Shown in pieces: positions 49,442 through 57,938 of a DNA stretch of 64,000 bases. The notes below the pieces were generated by a model. That model saw only the letters and a list, made by a program, of their open reading frames with translations, was not told the origin of the DNA and searched no databases. This stretch comes from Pseudomonas violetae (GTDB lineage Bacteria > Pseudomonadota > Gammaproteobacteria > Pseudomonadales > Pseudomonadaceae): contig NZ_JAKNRW010000021.1 in NCBI RefSeq assembly GCF_023072615.1, positions 19,930 to 83,929 of the forward strand. The letters are read 5' to 3'. Both the position numbers and the translations under genes were made by a program. The first letter of the stretch is position 1; each line of letters opens with the position of its first letter.

Positions 49442-50116
49442 CTACTGAGTGCCCAACGCCTTCTTCGCCCGGGCTGCAGCTTGCTCCTGCCCGGCCTGAG
49501 CCAGATCATTCGCCGCCTTCAGCCAGCGTTGCGGGTCGACATTGACAGGAATCTGGTCCGGTTTCTGAAGCAATACCGCCCAACCGCCACCGTCCTTGAA
49601 CGCCGACTCGAATGAACTGAAGCTCATCAGCATCCGGCGATTCATGCTGGCGCGCAACAGCACGGTCTGCTTCTGGGTGTTGTAACCGGACAGAATCGCG
49701 TAGCGCGGCTCAGCCCAGAACGCCGAGCCTTCGGTGAAGCGCACCATCACCGGATAGCCGGCGGCCACTTGGGCGAGCAAGGCTGGCAGCCTGTCGTCCA
49801 GGGCATAGACCACCAGGCCGTATTCGCGAGCAAGGTTGAGCATGTTCTGCGGCAGCTGAGCTTCGCCAGCCGGCAGATGCAGCGGCTTGTCGAGCATACC
49901 GGGAGTGATCGCCACGCCCTGCTGCGACAGCAGGCTGGCCAGCACCTGCGGACCACTTTGATGGGTCTGCCCGCGATAGAAGGTACCACTGAGCTCAACC
50001 CGTTCCGGCAGCCGTTTGATTTCCGGCGAAACACTTCCCGCGCAGCCGACCAGGCCCGCAAGGCTCCCCGCAAGCAGTGCTGCACAAATAATTCGAGGAA
50101 ATAGCCGTACCATCAT
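49442..50116 (-). CDS. C39-like peptidase-fold lipoprotein lacking catalytic residues
   Basis: 224 residues (the second ATG, at 50113, is better placed for the GGGAG site). Lipobox LAGLVGCAG, so outer- or inner-membrane lipoprotein. A C39 papain-like fold is suggested by FYRGQTHQSGPQVLASLLSQ, where the family reads QxxxxCGPAALA; Ser replaces the nucleophilic Cys. The His motif (normally HYAVVVGY) reads PRYAILSGYN with Arg for His. A C-terminal helical tail (about 185-224; WLKAANDLAQAGQEQAAARA) looks like a single TPR. It probably binds peptides or proteins rather than cutting them. Confidence 0.75.
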   Translation of the reverse strand: MMVRLFPRIICAALLAGSLAGLVGCAGSVSPEIKRLPERVELSGTFYRGQTHQSGPQVLASLLSQQGVAITPGMLDKPLHLPAGEAQLPQNMLNLAREYGLVVYALDDRLPALLAQVAAGYPVMVRFTEGSAFWAEPRYAILSGYNTQKQTVLLRASMNRRMLMSFSSFESAFKDGGGWAVLLQKPDQIPVNVDPQRWLKAANDLAQAGQEQAAARAKKALGTQ

Positions 50117-50337
50117 CTCTCCCTTGTTAAGGTGCCGGCAATCGAGCTACCGGCTGGGTCGTAGATCATAGGGCGCGAAGCAGCCAGGGTATAGCACTCA
50201 AGTGCTAGTTGAAGCGCTTCGATAGAGCGAACTGGTTAGTGACAGGCGACCTTTGGTCAATGGCCTGCAACATGGCAACGGCTAGACTGTCATTTTGCAA
50301 GAGTGGTTGCCCGAAGCAGGGCAACGTGGAGGCACTG

Positions 50338-50493
50338 ATGAGCCTGACAATGATCATACTGATGCTGTTAACCGGATGGCTGGCTGTAGCTGCCGCCATG
50401 CTGTGGGGCGTGCTGCGCATAGCCCGCCGTCATCATCACCCTGTGCAACCTGCACCAGTAGCGCAGCCCCGCAAAACCGTCTCAGCGCATTGA
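50338..50493 (+). CDS. small single-pass membrane protein
   Basis: 51 residues with a GGAGG site 5 bases before the ATG at 50338. One hydrophobic helix, MSLTMIILMLLTGWLAVAAA then MLWGVLRIA, followed by a basic, His/Pro-rich tail. Small membrane proteins of this shape are common; function unknown. It is convergent with terC and followed by a long terminator hairpin. Confidence 0.65.
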   Translation: MSLTMIILMLLTGWLAVAAAMLWGVLRIARRHHHPVQPAPVAQPRKTVSAH

Positions 50494-50510
50494 CTGGACA
50501 GAACTCGACA

Positions 50511-50549
50511 AACACAACGGCCGCCTGAGTTCCAGGCGGCCGTTGTGTT
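50511..50549. terminator. long bidirectional terminator
   Basis: A perfect 17-base-pair stem, AACACAACGGCCGCCTG with CAGGCGGCCGTTGTGTT, around the loop AGTTC, with TTTT after it. It serves the small membrane protein gene and terC, which face each other. Confidence 0.9.
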
Positions 50550-50560
50550 TTCAGCGAGCG

Positions 50561-51310
50561 TTAAGCTTCAGCGCCAACACGCTTCTGCCTGGCCCGCCGC
50601 GACATCATGTTCAGGCATTCGATCGTAGCCGAGAACGCCATGGCCGCATATACGTAGCCTTTCGGCACATGGGCACCGAAGCCTTCGGCGATCAGCGTCA
50701 TGCCGATCATGATCAGGAAGCCCAGCGCCAGCATGACCACCGTTGGGTTGTCGTTGATGAACTTGGCCAGTGGATCAGCGGCCAGCAGCATGACCAACAC
50801 CGACACCACCACCGCAATGATCATGATCGGCAAATGCTCAGTCATGCCGACAGCGGTAATGATGCTGTCGATCGAGAACACCATGTCCAGCATCAGGATC
50901 TGCCCGATCGCCGCAGCGAAGCCGAGCGTCACCGTGGAAGTCGCCGACTTCGGATCTTGCGGCGACGGGTCCATGCTGTGATGGATCTCGGTGGTCGCCT
51001 TCCACAACAGGAAAAGGCCGCCGGCGATCAGAATCATGTCTTTCCAGGAGAACGCGTGGCCGAGAATCTCGATCACGGGGGCCGTCAGCTGGACGATGAA
51101 AGCGATGGTGCTCAACAGTGCCAAGCGCAGGATCAACGCCATGCCAATACCGATGCGCCGTGCTTTTTGCCGATGCTGCTCAGGCAATTTGTTCGTCAAA
51201 ATCGAAATGAAGATCAGGTTATCGATGCCAAGCACGATCTCCATGACCACCAGCGTAGCCAGAGCAACCCAGGCGGTAGGGCTTGCAGCAAGTTCTAAAA
51301 GATATTCCAT
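50561..51310 (-). CDS. TerC family integral membrane protein
   Basis: 249 residues, about seven membrane helices. TerC landmarks: VVMEIVLGIDNLIFISILTN (helix with conserved acidic/Asn residues), GGLFLLWKATTEIHHSMD, IGQILMLDMVFSIDSIITAV (second conserved acidic motif) and LIAEGFGAHVPKGYVYAAMA. The two D/N-containing motifs are thought to bind metal; family members are linked to Mn2+ export or metalation of exported proteins, and to tellurite resistance. No yybP-ykoY riboswitch was seen upstream. Confidence 0.9.
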   Translation of the reverse strand: MEYLLELAASPTAWVALATLVVMEIVLGIDNLIFISILTNKLPEQHRQKARRIGIGMALILRLALLSTIAFIVQLTAPVIEILGHAFSWKDMILIAGGLFLLWKATTEIHHSMDPSPQDPKSATSTVTLGFAAAIGQILMLDMVFSIDSIITAVGMTEHLPIMIIAVVVSVLVMLLAADPLAKFINDNPTVVMLALGFLIMIGMTLIAEGFGAHVPKGYVYAAMAFSATIECLNMMSRRARQKRVGAEA

Positions 51311-51337
51311 GGGTCAGTCCTGACTCGTTGAGACGGT

Positions 51338-51580
51338 TTAGATTTCCTGGGACGAAGATTCGCTGTCGTCGCTCTCTTGGACCGATGATTCTTTCTTGCT
51401 GATCAGACCGCCCGTGGCCTCGCTGATTGCCTCCTCGGCCGCCTTGTGCGTATCGTCGATGGCCTGCTTGGCGGTTTCGGCGGCCTTGCCCATCAACTGC
51501 TGGGCGCTTTTTTCGGCCTGATCGCAACCAGCCAGCACCAGGAAAGACGCGATCAGTAGCGTCGTGGTTTTTAAACTCAT
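51338..51580 (-). CDS. small lipoprotein with amphipathic helix
   Basis: 80 residues. Lipobox LVLAGCDQA (Cys about 19) after a short signal peptide. The mature part is an Ala/Glu/Lys-rich helix (AQQLMGKAAETAKQAIDDTH, KAAEEAISEATGG) and ends in a Ser/Asp/Glu-rich tail. Likely an outer-membrane or periplasmic-facing lipoprotein. It lies 27 bases upstream of terC on the same strand and may be co-transcribed with it. No function known. Confidence 0.75.
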   Translation of the reverse strand: MSLKTTTLLIASFLVLAGCDQAEKSAQQLMGKAAETAKQAIDDTHKAAEEAISEATGGLISKKESSVQESDDSESSSQEI

Positions 51581-51599
51581 GATGTTTCCTCGTTAGAAC

Positions 51600-51640
51600 G
51601 AATGCAGCCGTAGGAGCGGCCGGTTGATAGCGCTGCATTC
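51600..51640. promoter_or_regulatory. inverted repeat between the lipoprotein gene and the NhaR-like gene
   Basis: GAATGCAGC (51600-51608) and GCTGCATTC (51632-51640) form a perfect 9-base inverted repeat separated by 23 bases. It could be an operator for the divergent genes or a REP-derived hairpin (the loop holds GTAGGAGCGG). Confidence 0.4.
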
Positions 51641-51714
51641 TAGAGCCAGGAACACTTCAGGAAAATTCGTATTTTTTTCGGCTATACTTCGCTTTTTACG
51701 AACTATTGGTCGAC

Positions 51715-52614
51715 ATGCTTAACTATCGCCAGCTCCACTATTTCTGGGTCGTCGCCAAAACCGGCAGCATCGTGCGCGCCTGCGAACAACTGAATCTGAC
51801 GCCGCAAACCATCAGCGGGCAGATTTCATTGCTGGAACAGACCTACGGGATCGAGTTGTTCCAACGAGTGGGGCGACAGCTGGAACTCACCGAAGCCGGG
51901 CGCCAGACCCTGCCCTTTGTTGAGCAGATGTTTCAGCTCGGTGGCGAGCTGGAGCTGATGTTGCGCGCCCAGCCCAATGAGCAACAGATTCTGTTTCGAG
52001 TGGGGGTCGCGGACGTTGTACCCAAATCTATCGTCTACCGCCTGATCGCGCCAACCATGGCGTTGAGCGAGCCGATGCGCATTACCTGCCGCGAAGACAA
52101 ACTCGAACGTCTGCTCGCCGATCTGGCGATTCAGCGCCTGGACCTGGTGATCTCCGACAGCCCCATGCCCTCGCACCTGGACATCAAGGGCTACAGTCAG
52201 AAACTCGGTGAATGCGGCATCAGCTTTTTCGCCACTGCGCAACTGGCGGCGCAATACGGCCAGGACTTCCCCCGCAGCCTCCACGGCGCCCCACTGTTGA
52301 TCCCCGGGCCGGAAACCGTGGTACGCAGTCGCTTGCAACGCTGGTTCGCCGAGCAGCAGATTCAACCAAGGATTGTCGGCGAGTTCGATGACAGTGCCCT
52401 GATGCAAGCCTTCGGGCAATCCGGGAGCGGGGTATTCATCGGCCCCAGCGTGATTGCCGATGAAGTCAAACGCCAATATGGCGTGGAGCTGATTGGCCAG
52501 ACGGACGCGGTCACCGAGTCGTTCTACGCCATCTCGGTGGAGCGCAAGGTCAAGCACCCCGGTATCGTGGCGATTACCGAAGGCGCCCGACGCGAGCTGT
52601 TTACCGGGGTTTAA
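51715..52614 (+). CDS. NhaR-type LysR family activator
   Basis: 299 residues from the ATG at 51715 (MLNYRQLHYFWVVAKTGSIV); a TTG nine bases upstream is unlikely. HTH: ACEQLNLTPQTISGQISLLE. The effector domain includes RVGVADVVPKSIVYRLIAP and LMQAFGQSGSGVFIGPSVIA, which are typical of the NhaR branch. E. coli NhaR activates the Na+/H+ antiporter NhaA and osmC in response to Na+. No antiporter is adjacent here, so the target is uncertain and no symbol is given. Confidence 0.88.
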   Translation: MLNYRQLHYFWVVAKTGSIVRACEQLNLTPQTISGQISLLEQTYGIELFQRVGRQLELTEAGRQTLPFVEQMFQLGGELELMLRAQPNEQQILFRVGVADVVPKSIVYRLIAPTMALSEPMRITCREDKLERLLADLAIQRLDLVISDSPMPSHLDIKGYSQKLGECGISFFATAQLAAQYGQDFPRSLHGAPLLIPGPETVVRSRLQRWFAEQQIQPRIVGEFDDSALMQAFGQSGSGVFIGPSVIADEVKRQYGVELIGQTDAVTESFYAISVERKVKHPGIVAITEGARRELFTGV

Positions 52615-52618
52615 AACT

Positions 52619-53773
52619 TCAGGCGCAGATTTCCCTGGGCTTGAAGGTCATCAGCGCGATGGCCAGCAGGATCGATGCGAGGATAAATGCCGCCCCGGCG
52701 AAGCCCAGGCCTTGCAGGCCGACACTGTCGATCACACGACCGCCCACCATGGCGCCCAGGCCAATACCGAGGTTGGCCCCAGCTATGTTCAGCGACGCGG
52801 CAAACGCCGGCGCTTCGGGTGCGGCCTTCATCAGTCGCACATGGCTGACCAGGAACAAGGCTGCCTGGGTCACGCCCCAGATCCCCATAGCCGCCGCCAG
52901 GCCCAAGGTTGAATGAATGTTCGGCACCAGCGTCACCATGCCGGCGATCATGAATGCGCAGAACATCACCGACGCAATCAGCGGATGGCGATCCACGGCA
53001 CGGCCACCCAGGGAGTTACCGATCAAGCCGACCGCGCCAAAGCCCATCAGGCACCAGCCGACCAGGGTGCCATTGAAGCCGGCAAGGCGCTCGAGGATGT
53101 CCGCCAGATAGGTGTAGGCGGTAAACATGCCGCTAAACACCAGGATCGACAACAGCACATGGCCGATCATCAACGGGCTGCGCAGGATCTTGAACTGCGA
53201 ACGGAAGCTCACCTGGTGCTGGTGCAGACTGGTTTTCGGCAGGTAGATAAACAGCAGCAACGCCTTGGCAAAGGCAATCACCGCCAGAATGCCAAAGGCA
53301 CTGCGCCAGCCGAACGCATCAGAAATCAGCGTGCCCACAGGGATGCCAAACACCGTGGCACAGACGATGCCAAAGCCGATCTTGGCGATTGCACGCCCGG
53401 CGAAGTCGGGGCCCACGATGTCTACCGCCGTTTCACTGGCCAGAGCCCAGAACACCGGCAGCCCCAGCGCCGGAATCAGACGCGCAGCAGCCATGACCCA
53501 GATGTTGGGTGCAAACGCGGCGAGCGTGTTGGCCAGGCCAAACATGATCAACACCGAAATAAACAGTTTGCGCCGTTCGAACCGGGCGAAGTACGCCGTC
53601 AGGAAAGGGCCGAATGCAGCAACCGTGAAGGCGAACAGGGTCACCAGCAAGCCCGCTTGCGGGATGCTGACAGCCAGGTCTCGTGCGATTGCCGGCAACA
53701 GGCCGACGATGATGAACTCCGTGGTCAGCACGGTGAAACCGGCGGCCGACAACAGAAGGATGGGCAACAGCAT
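52619..53773 (-). CDS. MFS transporter (AraJ/sugar-efflux-like)
   Basis: 384 residues from the ATG at 53773 (GGAG site 7 bases upstream); longer in-frame starts lack ribosome sites. Twelve predicted helices. Begins MLLPILLLSAAGFTVLTTEF and shows the DHA1-type motif TAYFARFERRKLFISVLIMF. Also GLPVFWALASETAVDIVGPD and SLNIAGANLGIGLGAMVGGR. The FTVLTTEF/IVGLLP opening is typical of the AraJ, sugar-efflux and chloramphenicol-exporter branch. Substrate unknown. Convergent with the NhaR-like gene, only 4 bases apart. Confidence 0.9.
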   Translation of the reverse strand: MLLPILLLSAAGFTVLTTEFIIVGLLPAIARDLAVSIPQAGLLVTLFAFTVAAFGPFLTAYFARFERRKLFISVLIMFGLANTLAAFAPNIWVMAAARLIPALGLPVFWALASETAVDIVGPDFAGRAIAKIGFGIVCATVFGIPVGTLISDAFGWRSAFGILAVIAFAKALLLFIYLPKTSLHQHQVSFRSQFKILRSPLMIGHVLLSILVFSGMFTAYTYLADILERLAGFNGTLVGWCLMGFGAVGLIGNSLGGRAVDRHPLIASVMFCAFMIAGMVTLVPNIHSTLGLAAAMGIWGVTQAALFLVSHVRLMKAAPEAPAFAASLNIAGANLGIGLGAMVGGRVIDSVGLQGLGFAGAAFILASILLAIALMTFKPREICA

Positions 53774-54032
53774 GCAGAACTCCAGGAAAACGACGACACC
53801 AGCGCTAGCCCGGGGGCGCACTGGCAGAACTTGAAAATGAGGGTGGGCCATCCTAACAGAAGTGTTTGCGTACTGGGTTGCACGAACCTGCAAAACGGCC
53901 TGGACATCCGGGTGGCAGATCGTCACAGGTCTGAAGGATCGAGCCTACGCTGTGATAAAGTCCGCCCCCCGCGATATGTACATCCTATTCATCGGCCAGC
54001 CCGCACCTAAAAAAATCAGAGATGCCCGCTTT

Positions 54033-55265
54033 ATGACCGCCTCATCCCCTTCCCTGCTGCACCGCCTGAAAAACACCGGCTTGGTTACGCAAATCATCAT
54101 CGGCCTGATCGCCGGGATTGCCCTGGCGCTGCTCGCTCCCGACCTGGCAAAGTCCACCGAGTTCATCGGCAAGGTCTTCGTCTCTGCACTCAAAGCAGTT
54201 GCGCCGATCCTGGTATTCGTGTTGGTCATGGCGTCGATCGCCAACCACAAGCACGGTCAGGAAACCCACATCCGGCCGATCCTTTTCCTGTACCTGCTGG
54301 GCACATTCTCTGCGGCGGTGGTCGCAGTCGTCGCCAGCATGATGTTCCCATCGAGCCTGGTACTTTCCACGCACGACGTGGCCGTGACGGCACCGGGCGG
54401 CATCAGCGAAGTGCTGCAAAGCCTGCTGCTGAGCGCGGTGGATAACCCGATCCGAGCGCTGATGAACGCCAACTTCATCGGTATCCTGGCTTGGGCTATC
54501 GGCATGGGCATCGCCATTCGCCATGCCGGTCAAACCACGCGCGAAGTCCTGGGCGACCTGTCCAACGGCGTGACCTTGATCGTGCGCGTGGTTATCCGCT
54601 TCGCCCCGCTGGGGATCTTCGGCCTGGTGGCCTCGACCCTGGCCACTTCGGGCTTTGGCGCCCTGGCCGGCTACCTGCACCTGCTGGCCGTGCTGCTTGG
54701 TTGCATGTTGTTCGTGGCGCTGGTGATGAACCCGGCGATCGTCTACTGGAAACTGCGTCGCAACCCTTACCCGCTGGTGTTCACGTGCCTGCGGGAAAGT
54801 GGCATCACCGCATTTTTCACTCGCAGTTCGGCGGCGAACATTCCGGTGAACCTGGAACTGAGCAGGCGCCTGGGCCTGCATGAAGACACCTATTCGGTCT
54901 CGATCCCGCTGGGTGCGACGATCAACATGGCCGGTGCGGCGACTACCATTACCGTGCTCAGCCTGGCTGCAGTGCATACGCTGGGAATTTCCGTGGATAT
55001 TCCGACGGCCATTTTGCTCAGCTTCGTCGCGGCAATCTGTGCCTGCGGCGCCTCGGGTGTGGCGGGTGGTTCCCTGCTGCTCATTCCGCTGGCCTGCAGC
55101 CTGTTCGGCATCCCGAGCGAGATCGCCATGCAGGTGGTGGCGGTCGGTTTTATCATCGGGGTGATTCAGGATTCGGCGGAGACCGCACTGAATTCGTCGA
55201 CGGATGTGTTGTTTACCGCTGCGGCCTGTTTGAGTAAGGACGAGAAGGCTGCGCAATTGGCATAA
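54033..55265 (+). CDS. sstT: sodium/serine-threonine symporter SstT
   Basis: 410 residues from the ATG at 54033. DAACS (glutamate-transporter-like) fold: VTQIIIGLIAGIALALLAPD, GKVFVSALKAVAPILVFVLV, AFFTRSSAANIPVNLELSRR (the serine-rich HP1 hairpin), SIPLGATINMAGAATTITVL (TM7 NMxGxx motif) and CGASGVAGGSLLLIPLACSL (HP2). These match SstT rather than GltP. Imports serine and threonine with Na+. Divergent from the MFS gene and followed by a terminator. Confidence 0.94.
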   Translation: MTASSPSLLHRLKNTGLVTQIIIGLIAGIALALLAPDLAKSTEFIGKVFVSALKAVAPILVFVLVMASIANHKHGQETHIRPILFLYLLGTFSAAVVAVVASMMFPSSLVLSTHDVAVTAPGGISEVLQSLLLSAVDNPIRALMNANFIGILAWAIGMGIAIRHAGQTTREVLGDLSNGVTLIVRVVIRFAPLGIFGLVASTLATSGFGALAGYLHLLAVLLGCMLFVALVMNPAIVYWKLRRNPYPLVFTCLRESGITAFFTRSSAANIPVNLELSRRLGLHEDTYSVSIPLGATINMAGAATTITVLSLAAVHTLGISVDIPTAILLSFVAAICACGASGVAGGSLLLIPLACSLFGIPSEIAMQVVAVGFIIGVIQDSAETALNSSTDVLFTAAACLSKDEKAAQLA

Positions 55266-55286
55266 AGCTCAAGATCTTTTGACTGA

Positions 55287-55326
55287 AAAAAAGCCCGACA
55301 AGGCGTAAACCTTGGCGGGCTTTTTT
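55287..55326. terminator. terminator of sstT
   Basis: An imperfect stem GCCCGACAAGG / CCTTGGCGGGC, preceded by AAAAAA and followed by TTTTTT, between convergent genes; it can act in both directions. Confidence 0.85.
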
Positions 55327-55339
55327 GTGCCTGGGCGGC

Positions 55340-55848
55340 TTAGAACGCACCCATGTAATCGCGCTTGCCCACTTCCACACCGTTATGGCGCAGCAAGGCG
55401 TAAGCGGTAGTCACGTGGAAGAAGAATTGCGGCAAGCCGTAAGTCAGCAGGTAAGCCTGGCCAGTGAAACGCTTCTCTTTAGGCGTGCCCGGACGGGTGA
55501 CGATCTCGATACCTTCCTGGCCGTTGATCTGCTCGGGTTTGATCTCGCCGATGTAGCCCAGCACCTTGGTCAGCAGTGCTTGTAGCTCGGCAAAGGTGGT
55601 TTCGGCATCTTCGTACTTGGGCACATCGACCTCGGCCAGGCGCGAGGAAACGCCCTTGGCGAAATCAACGGCGATCTGCACCTGGCGCACCAGCGGGAAC
55701 ATGTCCGGGAACAGGCGAGCTTGCAGCAACGCGTTCGGGTCGATGTTTTTGGCGCTGGCGTGGGCTTCAGCCTTGTGCAGGACGTCGCTCAGGGCAGTGA
55801 GCATTTGCTTGAAAACCGGATGGAAGCGTCGTACAGGGAAATGGTCAT
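55340..55848 (-). pseudogene. DUF1993 family gene with a frameshift near its start
   Basis: Reading minus from the ATG at 55848 gives MTISLYDASI, the normal DUF1993 start, but the frame then runs into RFSSKCSLP and a stop. The family continuation (PVFKQMLTALSDVLHKAEAH, through GVSSRLAEVDVPKYEDAETT and HVTTAYALLRHNGVEVGKRD) lies one frame over. Adding one base to the GG at 55818-55819 (CCGG to CCCGG on the minus strand) restores a 169-residue protein. Either a single-base deletion or a sequencing error. An internal ATG at 55804 could still give 154 residues. Confidence 0.8.
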
Positions 55849-55951
55849 GGCAGTCTCGTGTTGTGACAGGAGGAAACGTGGGGCGATTATAGCCTTGGAA
55901 ATCCTCGACACGCTGGAGTGCCTGCGTTCGTGTCCATTGGCCACTTCGGCT

Positions 55952-55963
55952 AATTAGGGATAG
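55952..55963 (+). repeat. 12-base motif AATTAGGGATAG, copy 1
   Basis: AATTAGGGATAG lies 35 bases before the histidine kinase ATG; an identical copy precedes yceH at 57218. Confidence 0.5.
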
Positions 55964-55997
55964 TCTCTGAACAAATTCCCTTGCAGCCCCCAGTCTC

Positions 55998-57191
55998 ATG
56001 ACCCACCCGGATTTCACCCCAGACCTTGAAGCCATCCACAGCATCGATGCGGTGCCTGTGATTTTGAGCATGGTCAAGCACCTCACGGGCATGCGTTTCG
56101 CGGCGATCGCCAGAGTGACTGAGCAAAAGTGGATCGCCTGCGCGGTCGACGACTCCATCGACTTCGGCCTCAAACCCGGCGATGAACTGGTGTTGGAATC
56201 GACCATCTGTCATGAAATTCGCCAGCATCGAAACCCGGTGATTTTTGGCCGTGCCAGCCATCACCCGATTTTCTCCCAGCATCACACACCCAGGATTTAT
56301 GGTCTGGAAAGCTATGTTTCCATCCCAATCGTGAAGGCCAACGGTGATTTTTTCGGCACGCTGTGCGCCATCGACTCGGTCTCGGCGGATCTGGAGGATC
56401 CGGCGATCGCCAAGACACTCAACCTCTTCGCCCAACTGATCGCGATGAGCCTTGACTCTCAAAGCCATCTGGAAATCACCAGGAAGGCGCTGGTCGCCGC
56501 TCAGGAACAGGGCCGGCTGCGTGAGCAATTTGTTGCCGTCCTGGGGCATGACCTGCGCACACCGCTCAGCGCTATCCGCATGAGCGCCGACCTGCTGGAA
56601 AGCAAGGTCGAGGAGAAACGCTCCCTGAGCCTCATATCCGCCATCCGCAACAGCTCTACTCGCATGGGCGTGCTGATCGAAAACGTCCTCGATTTCGCCC
56701 GGGGCCGCATGGGTGGCGGGATTCCAGTCAAGCGCCAGTTGGTCGATGACCTGGGGCGCACCGTAAAACTGACGCTGGAAGAAATCCAGGCTTCGCACCC
56801 CAGGGCCCAGATTGTTCACTCGCTGGACATACCGGGGGGCGTCTATTGCGATGCGTTGCGCATCAGCCAGTTGCTATCAAATCTGCTGGGCAACGCGGTT
56901 ACTCACGGCAGTATCGCCACGCCCATTCGCGTGAGGGTCTACGCCGAAGCAGATGAGTTGGTGATCTCGGTGACCAACCAGGGCCCACCGATCCCACAGG
57001 CCTTGATGCCATTGCTGTTCGAGCCCTTCACCCGCACAGAGGCCGGCCAACGGGGAGAAGGTCTGGGATTGGGGCTTTATATCGCTGCGCAAATTACCAC
57101 CGCACACAACGGAAATTTGAGCGTCACCTCGACGGTGGAATCGGGAACCTGCTTTACCGCAAGGTTTGCGGCTCGATTCAAATGGGTATGA
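55998..57191 (+). CDS. GAF-domain sensor histidine kinase
   Basis: 397 residues, soluble. GAF domain (about 18-165; MRFAAIARVTEQKWIACAVD, VLESTICHEIRQHRNPVIFG, VSIPIVKANGDFFGTLCAID). A HisKA domain has the phospho-accepting His in AVLGHDLRTPLSAIRMSAD (about 183), and a HATPase domain follows (LSNLLGNAVTHGS N box, GEGLGLGLYIAAQIT G box). The GAF domain has a Cys in TICHEI but no obvious chromophore motif. No response regulator is adjacent, so it is an orphan kinase. The signal is unknown. Confidence 0.9.
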   Translation: MTHPDFTPDLEAIHSIDAVPVILSMVKHLTGMRFAAIARVTEQKWIACAVDDSIDFGLKPGDELVLESTICHEIRQHRNPVIFGRASHHPIFSQHHTPRIYGLESYVSIPIVKANGDFFGTLCAIDSVSADLEDPAIAKTLNLFAQLIAMSLDSQSHLEITRKALVAAQEQGRLREQFVAVLGHDLRTPLSAIRMSADLLESKVEEKRSLSLISAIRNSSTRMGVLIENVLDFARGRMGGGIPVKRQLVDDLGRTVKLTLEEIQASHPRAQIVHSLDIPGGVYCDALRISQLLSNLLGNAVTHGSIATPIRVRVYAEADELVISVTNQGPPIPQALMPLLFEPFTRTEAGQRGEGLGLGLYIAAQITTAHNGNLSVTSTVESGTCFTARFAARFKWV

Positions 57192-57217
57192 GTCGAGGCT
57201 CGCCGCCCCGACTGCCA

Positions 57218-57229
57218 ATTAGGGATAGA
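57218..57229 (+). repeat. 12-base motif AATTAGGGATAG, copy 2
   Basis: Identical to 55952-55963 and placed 5 bases before the yceH ATG, where it overlaps the ribosome-binding region (AGGGAT). Confidence 0.5.
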
Positions 57230-57233
57230 TAAA

Positions 57234-57878
57234 ATGACTGAACAAGAAACGACTTTCACCGAGCCAAGACTCAACAGTACGGAAATCCGCATCCTGGGCT
57301 CGCTGATCGAAAAAAAGGCCACCAGCCCGGAAACCTATCCGCTGACCCTCAATGCCCTGGTGATTGCCTGCAACCAGAAAACCAGCCGCGAGCCGGTGAT
57401 GAACCTCACCCCGGGCCAGGTCGGCCAGAGCCTGCGCGCCCTGGAAGGCCGCGGCTTCACCAAACTGGTGATGGGCAGCCGCGCCGACCGCTGGGAACAC
57501 AAAGTCGACAAGGCCCTGGAGCTGGTTCCGGCTCAGGTGATCCTGGCAGGGCTGTTGTTTCTAAGGGGCCCACAGACGGTCAATGAACTGCTGACCCGCA
57601 GCGGCCGGATGCATGATTTCGAAGATGCCGAACAGGTCGTGCATCAACTGGAGCGCCTGATCGCACGCGGGCTGGCGCTGTTGATTGCGCGCCAGGCGGG
57701 ACAGCGCGAGGACCGCTACATGCATGCGCTGGGGGATCCGGCGGATATCGAAGTGATCCTCGCCGCACGGCATAACCCTGCGGAGCGCGGCTCCGGCAGT
57801 GGTGTTTCAGTGGAAAAGCTCGAAGAGCTTGAGGCGCGGATTGCCGCGTTGGAAGAGCGTCTGGCGCGCCTGGAATAA
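57234..57878 (+). CDS. yceH: YceH family (DUF480) protein
   Basis: 214 residues, standard length. Two winged-helix modules: ILGSLIEKKATSPETYPLTL then NALVIACNQKTSREPVMNLT, and VILAGLLFLRGPQTVNELLT, RSGRMHDFEDAEQVVHQLER. It ends in a short coiled coil (LEELEARIAALEERLARLE). The protein is conserved in gammaproteobacteria and of unknown function, probably DNA-binding. Between the histidine kinase and the convergent shikimate dehydrogenase paralogue. Confidence 0.92.
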   Translation: MTEQETTFTEPRLNSTEIRILGSLIEKKATSPETYPLTLNALVIACNQKTSREPVMNLTPGQVGQSLRALEGRGFTKLVMGSRADRWEHKVDKALELVPAQVILAGLLFLRGPQTVNELLTRSGRMHDFEDAEQVVHQLERLIARGLALLIARQAGQREDRYMHALGDPADIEVILAARHNPAERGSGSGVSVEKLEELEARIAALEERLARLE

Positions 57879-57938
57879 CCACGACAATCCCCGTAGGAGC
57901 CTTCGGCAGCGCCTACCGGAGGTTTCTACAAATCAAAT

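Noticed and set aside
55340..56206. A 288-residue reading of the DUF1993 region extending beneath the histidine kinase.
   Set aside because: The N-terminal 120 residues are antisense to the kinase; only the part from about 55815 downward is DUF1993-like, explained by a frameshift.
57894..57928. An inverted repeat GTAGGAGCC...CTAC after yceH.
   Set aside because: A worn REP-like or terminator-like remnant, too degenerate to classify.
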